Shown piece by piece: positions 61,440-64,000 of a stretch of 64,000 nucleotides of DNA (position 1 is the stretch's first letter; every line of letters starts with the position of its first letter). The DNA is from Nocardia sp. NBC_00508. GTDB lineage: Bacteria > Actinomycetota > Actinomycetes > Mycobacteriales > Mycobacteriaceae. The notes below the pieces were generated by a model that searched no databases, had not been told where the DNA came from, and worked only from the letters and a program-made list of their open reading frames with translations. The stretch spans positions 3,844,001-3,908,000 of the forward strand of contig NZ_CP107852.1 in NCBI RefSeq assembly GCF_036346875.1, written 5' to 3'. The translations under genes and the position numbers were made by a program.

Positions 61440-62048
61440 TTGTACGAGGGTCCGGTCCAGGATCTGATCGACGAGTTGGGCAAGCTGCCCGGCGTCGGTC
61501 CGAAGAGCGCGCAGCGCATCGCCTTTCATCTGCTCCAGGTGGAGTCGCCGGAGATCGATCGGTTGCAGGCCGCCCTGCAGAAGGTGCGCGACGGTGTCCG
61601 GTTCTGCGTGGTCTGCGGGACGGTCTCCGATGGCGAGCTGTGTCGCATCTGCGCCGACCCGCGTCGCGACCGCACCATGATCTGCGTGGTCGAAGAGCCC
61701 AAGGACGTGCAGGCGATCGAGCGCACCAGGGAGTTCCGCGGCCGCTACCACGTGCTCGGCGGCGCGCTCGATCCGCTCAGTGGCGTCGGCCCCGATCAGC
61801 TGCGGATCCGAGAATTGTTGGCGCGCATCGCGAATCAGGAGGACGGTGTCGATGTCACCGAGGTGATCATCGCGACCGATCCGAACACCGAGGGCGAGGC
61901 CACCGCCACCTACCTGGTCCGGATGCTGCGCGATTTCCCCGGCTTGAGCGTGACCAGACTGGCTTCGGGCCTGCCGATGGGCGGCGATCTGGAGTTCGCC
62001 GACGAGCTGACCCTCGGTCGCGCGCTGTCCGGGCGGCGCGCGCTGTAG
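61440..62048 (+). CDS. recR: Recombination protein RecR
   Basis: A 202-aa recombination mediator that works with RecO and RecF. The HhH is KLPGVGPKSAQRIAFHL, the zinc cysteines are C56, C59, C68 and C71, and the Toprim region has VEEPKDVQAIE and TDPNTEGEATATYL. The start is TTG at 61440 (MYEGPVQDLIDELG); no ATG or GTG exists at the family start, and a GAGG lies 6 bp upstream. It follows ybaB with a 13-bp gap and is probably translated from the same mRNA. Confidence 0.95.
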   Translation: MYEGPVQDLIDELGKLPGVGPKSAQRIAFHLLQVESPEIDRLQAALQKVRDGVRFCVVCGTVSDGELCRICADPRRDRTMICVVEEPKDVQAIERTREFRGRYHVLGGALDPLSGVGPDQLRIRELLARIANQEDGVDVTEVIIATDPNTEGEATATYLVRMLRDFPGLSVTRLASGLPMGGDLEFADELTLGRALSGRRAL

Positions 62049-62154
62049 CCGCTCCCGGCCCGCGCCGCCGCATGCTCGATGCGATCACGGCGGGTCCGTC
62101 GGCTTCCCTTGCAAGGGGATTGCGCCGCGCCGAGCGTGGGTTACTGTGTCGGGG

Positions 62155-62772
62155 ATGAGCATCGAATTCGTGCTGACGACGCTCGTCATCGTCGCCACTC
62201 CCGGTACCGGCGTGCTGTTCACCCTCGCGGCCGGTTTGTCGCGAGGCGCCCGGGCCAGCGTGATCGCGGCCTTCGGCTGCACGCTCGGCATCGTTCCACA
62301 CATGGTCGCGGCGATCACCGGCTTGGCCGCGGTGCTCAACGCCAGCGCGGTCGCGTTCCAGACACTGAAGTACCTCGGCGTCGCCTACCTGCTGTACATG
62401 GCGTGGAGCACGTTCCGGGACAAGGGCGCGCTCGCCGTCCCGGAGCAGACCGGGCACGCCGCACCCTCGGCGCGCACGGTGATCACCTCCGCCGTGCTGC
62501 TCAACATCCTCAATCCGAAGCTGACCATCTTCTTCTTCGCGTTCCTGCCCCAATTCGTGCCCAGCGGCGCGCCGAACGCGTTGGCGCGCATGCTGGAACT
62601 GAGCGGCATCTTCATGTTCGCCACGTTCGTGGTGTTCGCGATCTACGGTGCTTGCGCGGCCGCGGTGCGCAACCAGGTCATCTCCCGCCCCGCCGTGGTG
62701 ACCTGGATGCGCCGAGCCTTCGGCGCTTCGTTTCTCGCCCTCGCGGGCCGCCTCGCCACCCAGAACCAATGA
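62155..62772 (+). CDS. LysE/RhtB family exporter
   Basis: A 205-aa membrane protein of the amino-acid exporter family. The helix-1 pattern TLVIVATPGTGVLFTLAAGLSRGARASVIAAFGCTLG carries the conserved TPG. The TM segments around GLAAVLNASAVAFQTLKYLGVAYLLYMAWSTFRD are typical. ATG 62155 is chosen; GTG 62146 is in frame. The substrate is unknown. Confidence 0.88.
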   Translation: MSIEFVLTTLVIVATPGTGVLFTLAAGLSRGARASVIAAFGCTLGIVPHMVAAITGLAAVLNASAVAFQTLKYLGVAYLLYMAWSTFRDKGALAVPEQTGHAAPSARTVITSAVLLNILNPKLTIFFFAFLPQFVPSGAPNALARMLELSGIFMFATFVVFAIYGACAAAVRNQVISRPAVVTWMRRAFGASFLALAGRLATQNQ

Positions 62773-62832
62773 GCATTTCGCCATCGCTCGACTCCAGCCC
62801 GGAGTCCGGGCGTTCGCGCAGCTGTAGGAGGT

Positions 62833-63477
62833 TCAGAGTTCGACGCGGGACCAGGGGAGGCCGGGGAAGCGAGTCCGGTCGTCAGTGGCCCAGTCCCAGA
62901 TGAGGGCGGCCACGGTGGCGGGATCGGCGACGGTGGTGCCGAAGTGCTTGTCGGGGGAGCCGTCTCGGTATTCGAGGGTGTAGACGCCGGTGTTCTCGCG
63001 GTAGGTCTGGATGTAGAACTGTTCGCCGCGCTCGATGACCAGGTACGGGTTCGGCGGGCTCAACTCCGGAACCCACTGCTCGGCAAGCGCTTTGGTCAGG
63101 TACGGGAACTCGCCCGCGCCGCCGTGGGTGATGGTGGCCGGAATGCGCCCGGCCGGATCGATCAGCCAGGCCAGCTGCGGGTCGTAGACGGCGTAGTTCA
63201 GCGGTGTCGCGAGTTCGAACAGCAGGTGGCGGACGAAGCCGATCGCGTCGTACGGGCACGGCACGTACAGTGCCGCGCCGGTGGCGGCACCGCCCACCGG
63301 GGCGGTGCTGAGAAAGCTGTCCTCTTCGGGCAGCTCCGCGTTGCGTCTGTTCAGCTCGGCCGCGATCTGCGCGACCGCCCCCGACTCGGGGACGCCCTGC
63401 TGGGTGCTCAGGTAGGCGTCGACCTCAGCGATCGACGATGCGACACCGGACGGCAGCAACACGTGGTCATAGCTCAC
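62833..63477 (-). CDS. Uncharacterised protein, possibly immunity-type
   Basis: A 214-aa protein with no signal peptide. The C-terminus, GEQFYIQTYRENTGVYTLEYRDGSPDKHFGTTVADPATVAALIWDWATDDRTRFPGLPWSRVEL, resembles stretches in actinobacterial proteins of unknown function that sit near polymorphic-toxin systems; that resemblance is from memory and weak. Its ATG overlaps the stop of the upstream Cys-rich gene by 11 bp, so the two are coupled. Confidence 0.55.
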   Translation of the reverse strand: MSYDHVLLPSGVASSIAEVDAYLSTQQGVPESGAVAQIAAELNRRNAELPEEDSFLSTAPVGGAATGAALYVPCPYDAIGFVRHLLFELATPLNYAVYDPQLAWLIDPAGRIPATITHGGAGEFPYLTKALAEQWVPELSPPNPYLVIERGEQFYIQTYRENTGVYTLEYRDGSPDKHFGTTVADPATVAALIWDWATDDRTRFPGLPWSRVEL

Positions 63478-63706
63478 CCGGGCCAGGGTACGGAACCGCT
63501 AGGACGCGCCGCCGGATCGCGTCGTCCTCCGTGCACTTGCAGCCGCCCGCCAGATCTCCGCAATCGATGACAAAGGCGTGCCTGGCATGGGCGGGATCAA
63601 TGCACCACTCTTCGGTGCATTCGTCGAACCGGCTCGCATGCACGATAAGGGTTCCGTGGCAGTGGTCGAACGCCGAATCGCAGGACGAACAATCTGTTGT
63701 ACGCAT
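63467..63706 (-). CDS. Cysteine/histidine-rich small protein, possible zinc-binding
   Basis: A 79-aa protein. The ribosome site GGGAGG precedes ATG 63706. The spacing of Cys/His pairs (TTDCSSCDSAFDHCHG, DECTEEWC, IDCGD, GGCKC) suggests metal binding. It is co-transcribed with the 214-aa gene, overlapping its start. No family is recognised. Confidence 0.6.
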   Translation of the reverse strand: MRTTDCSSCDSAFDHCHGTLIVHASRFDECTEEWCIDPAHARHAFVIDCGDLAGGCKCTEDDAIRRRVLAVPYPGPGEL

Positions 63707-63794
63707 GTGACCTCCCGGTGATATCGGAGTCGTCGCATTCGGTGATAGCACCGCCGTGGCGGGTGAAGCGGGACGCCAGTACCGTGTGTCGCCC

Positions 63795-63827
63795 TTATTT
63801 AAATAAAATAGCAACTATCTAGCAACT
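63795..63827. promoter_or_regulatory. AT-rich island with palindrome and TAGCAACT repeats
   Basis: A perfect palindrome TTATTTAAATAA (63795-63806) is followed by two copies of TAGCAACT (63809-63816 and 63820-63827), 11 bp apart. AT content is extreme for this GC-rich genome. It lies about 90 bp upstream of the divergent Cys-rich gene and about 125 bp before a gene on the other strand, so it is a likely control site for both. Confidence 0.5.
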
Positions 63828-63951
63828 TTGCTGTGTTGTTCCGGAGATGTCGCCGCTCCATCTGGGCCAAGAGCCTCTACGTGCGAAAATATCTGAACAG
63901 CCCAGCGGCGCCGGTGCACCAGGCGCGCCTGATTCGCGCGGAGGGAAGCGT

Positions 63952-64000
63952 TTGACAGATACCGGCGACCGCTGGGCATCCAGGGTGTCGGAAGTGAGGT
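63952..64000 (+). CDS. Start of a gene running off the window
   Basis: TTG 63952 is preceded by GGAGGG at 6 bp and opens MTDTGDRWASRVSEVR without a stop to the window end. Only 16 codons are visible. The strong ribosome site supports a real start, but the family cannot be known from here. Confidence 0.45.
   Translation, partial: MTDTGDRWASRVSEVR

Noticed and set aside
1..64000. A prophage, secondary-metabolite cluster or transposon
   Set aside because: No integrase, transposase, polyketide synthase, NRPS or terminase-like gene is seen; the gene content is chromosomal and mostly syntenic.

Overview
The window is high-GC actinobacterial DNA, most likely from Nocardia or a close mycolic-acid-forming relative. 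Three things point there. Several genes form a block I recognise (from memory of the M. tuberculosis Rv3715c-Rv3722c region): recR, ybaB, a SRPBCC gene, a FAD oxidase plus cyclopropane-synthase-like pair, dnaX, a type Ic aspartate aminotransferase, tRNA-Ser and the SRP RNA. There is an actinobacterial-type QcrB. There are also family proteins typical of the group (DUF397, DUF4254, MMPL, WS/DGAT, PknK). No phage, IS transposase or CRISPR array was seen.

Layout. 1-5 kb: a TetR and an Rrf2-like regulator followed by a two-subunit ABC exporter. 5-11 kb: a queuosine locus (tgt, a YhhQ-type queuosine-precursor transporter and GluQ-RS) in which tgt sits between long inverted repeats; two small membrane proteins and a DUF309 protein are interspersed. 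11-16 kb: a lone DUF397 gene, a qcrB without its usual partners, and a WS/DGAT-like acyltransferase. 16-20 kb: two divergent regulator/target pairs (TetR with an alpha/beta hydrolase, MerR with an MFS exporter), each with a visible dyad operator. 20-24 kb: an XRE-TPR regulator with a SLOG-like partner, divergent from a compact run of small genes (59 aa, DUF4254, a membrane protein, a 42-aa exported peptide). This is the most unusual part of the window.

24-34 kb: a second MFS exporter, an AlkZ-like winged-helix protein, an epoxide hydrolase and a phytanoyl-CoA dioxygenase-family enzyme. The last two carry the same 23-bp operator 20-21 bp before their starts. Then come tRNA-Ser(GGA), ffs, the aspartate aminotransferase, a 36-bp tandem repeat, a SRPBCC protein, a methyltransferase and a HhH-GPD glycosylase. 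34-43 kb: a secreted glycine-zipper protein, a ROK regulator with a perfect palindrome, a DUF2207 membrane protein, a zinc metallopeptidase, and an MMPL transporter with its TetR.

43-64 kb: dnaX (with a consensus CRP-type site upstream), fadA-fadB for beta-oxidation, a phytase-like secreted protein, a PknK-type kinase-MalT fusion, the FAD oxidase/methyltransferase pair probably involved in branched or cyclopropanated lipids, small SRPBCC and VOC/MerR genes, ybaB-recR, a LysE exporter, and an unknown two-gene unit next to an AT-rich promoter island. A gene with a TTG start appears to begin 49 bases before the window ends.
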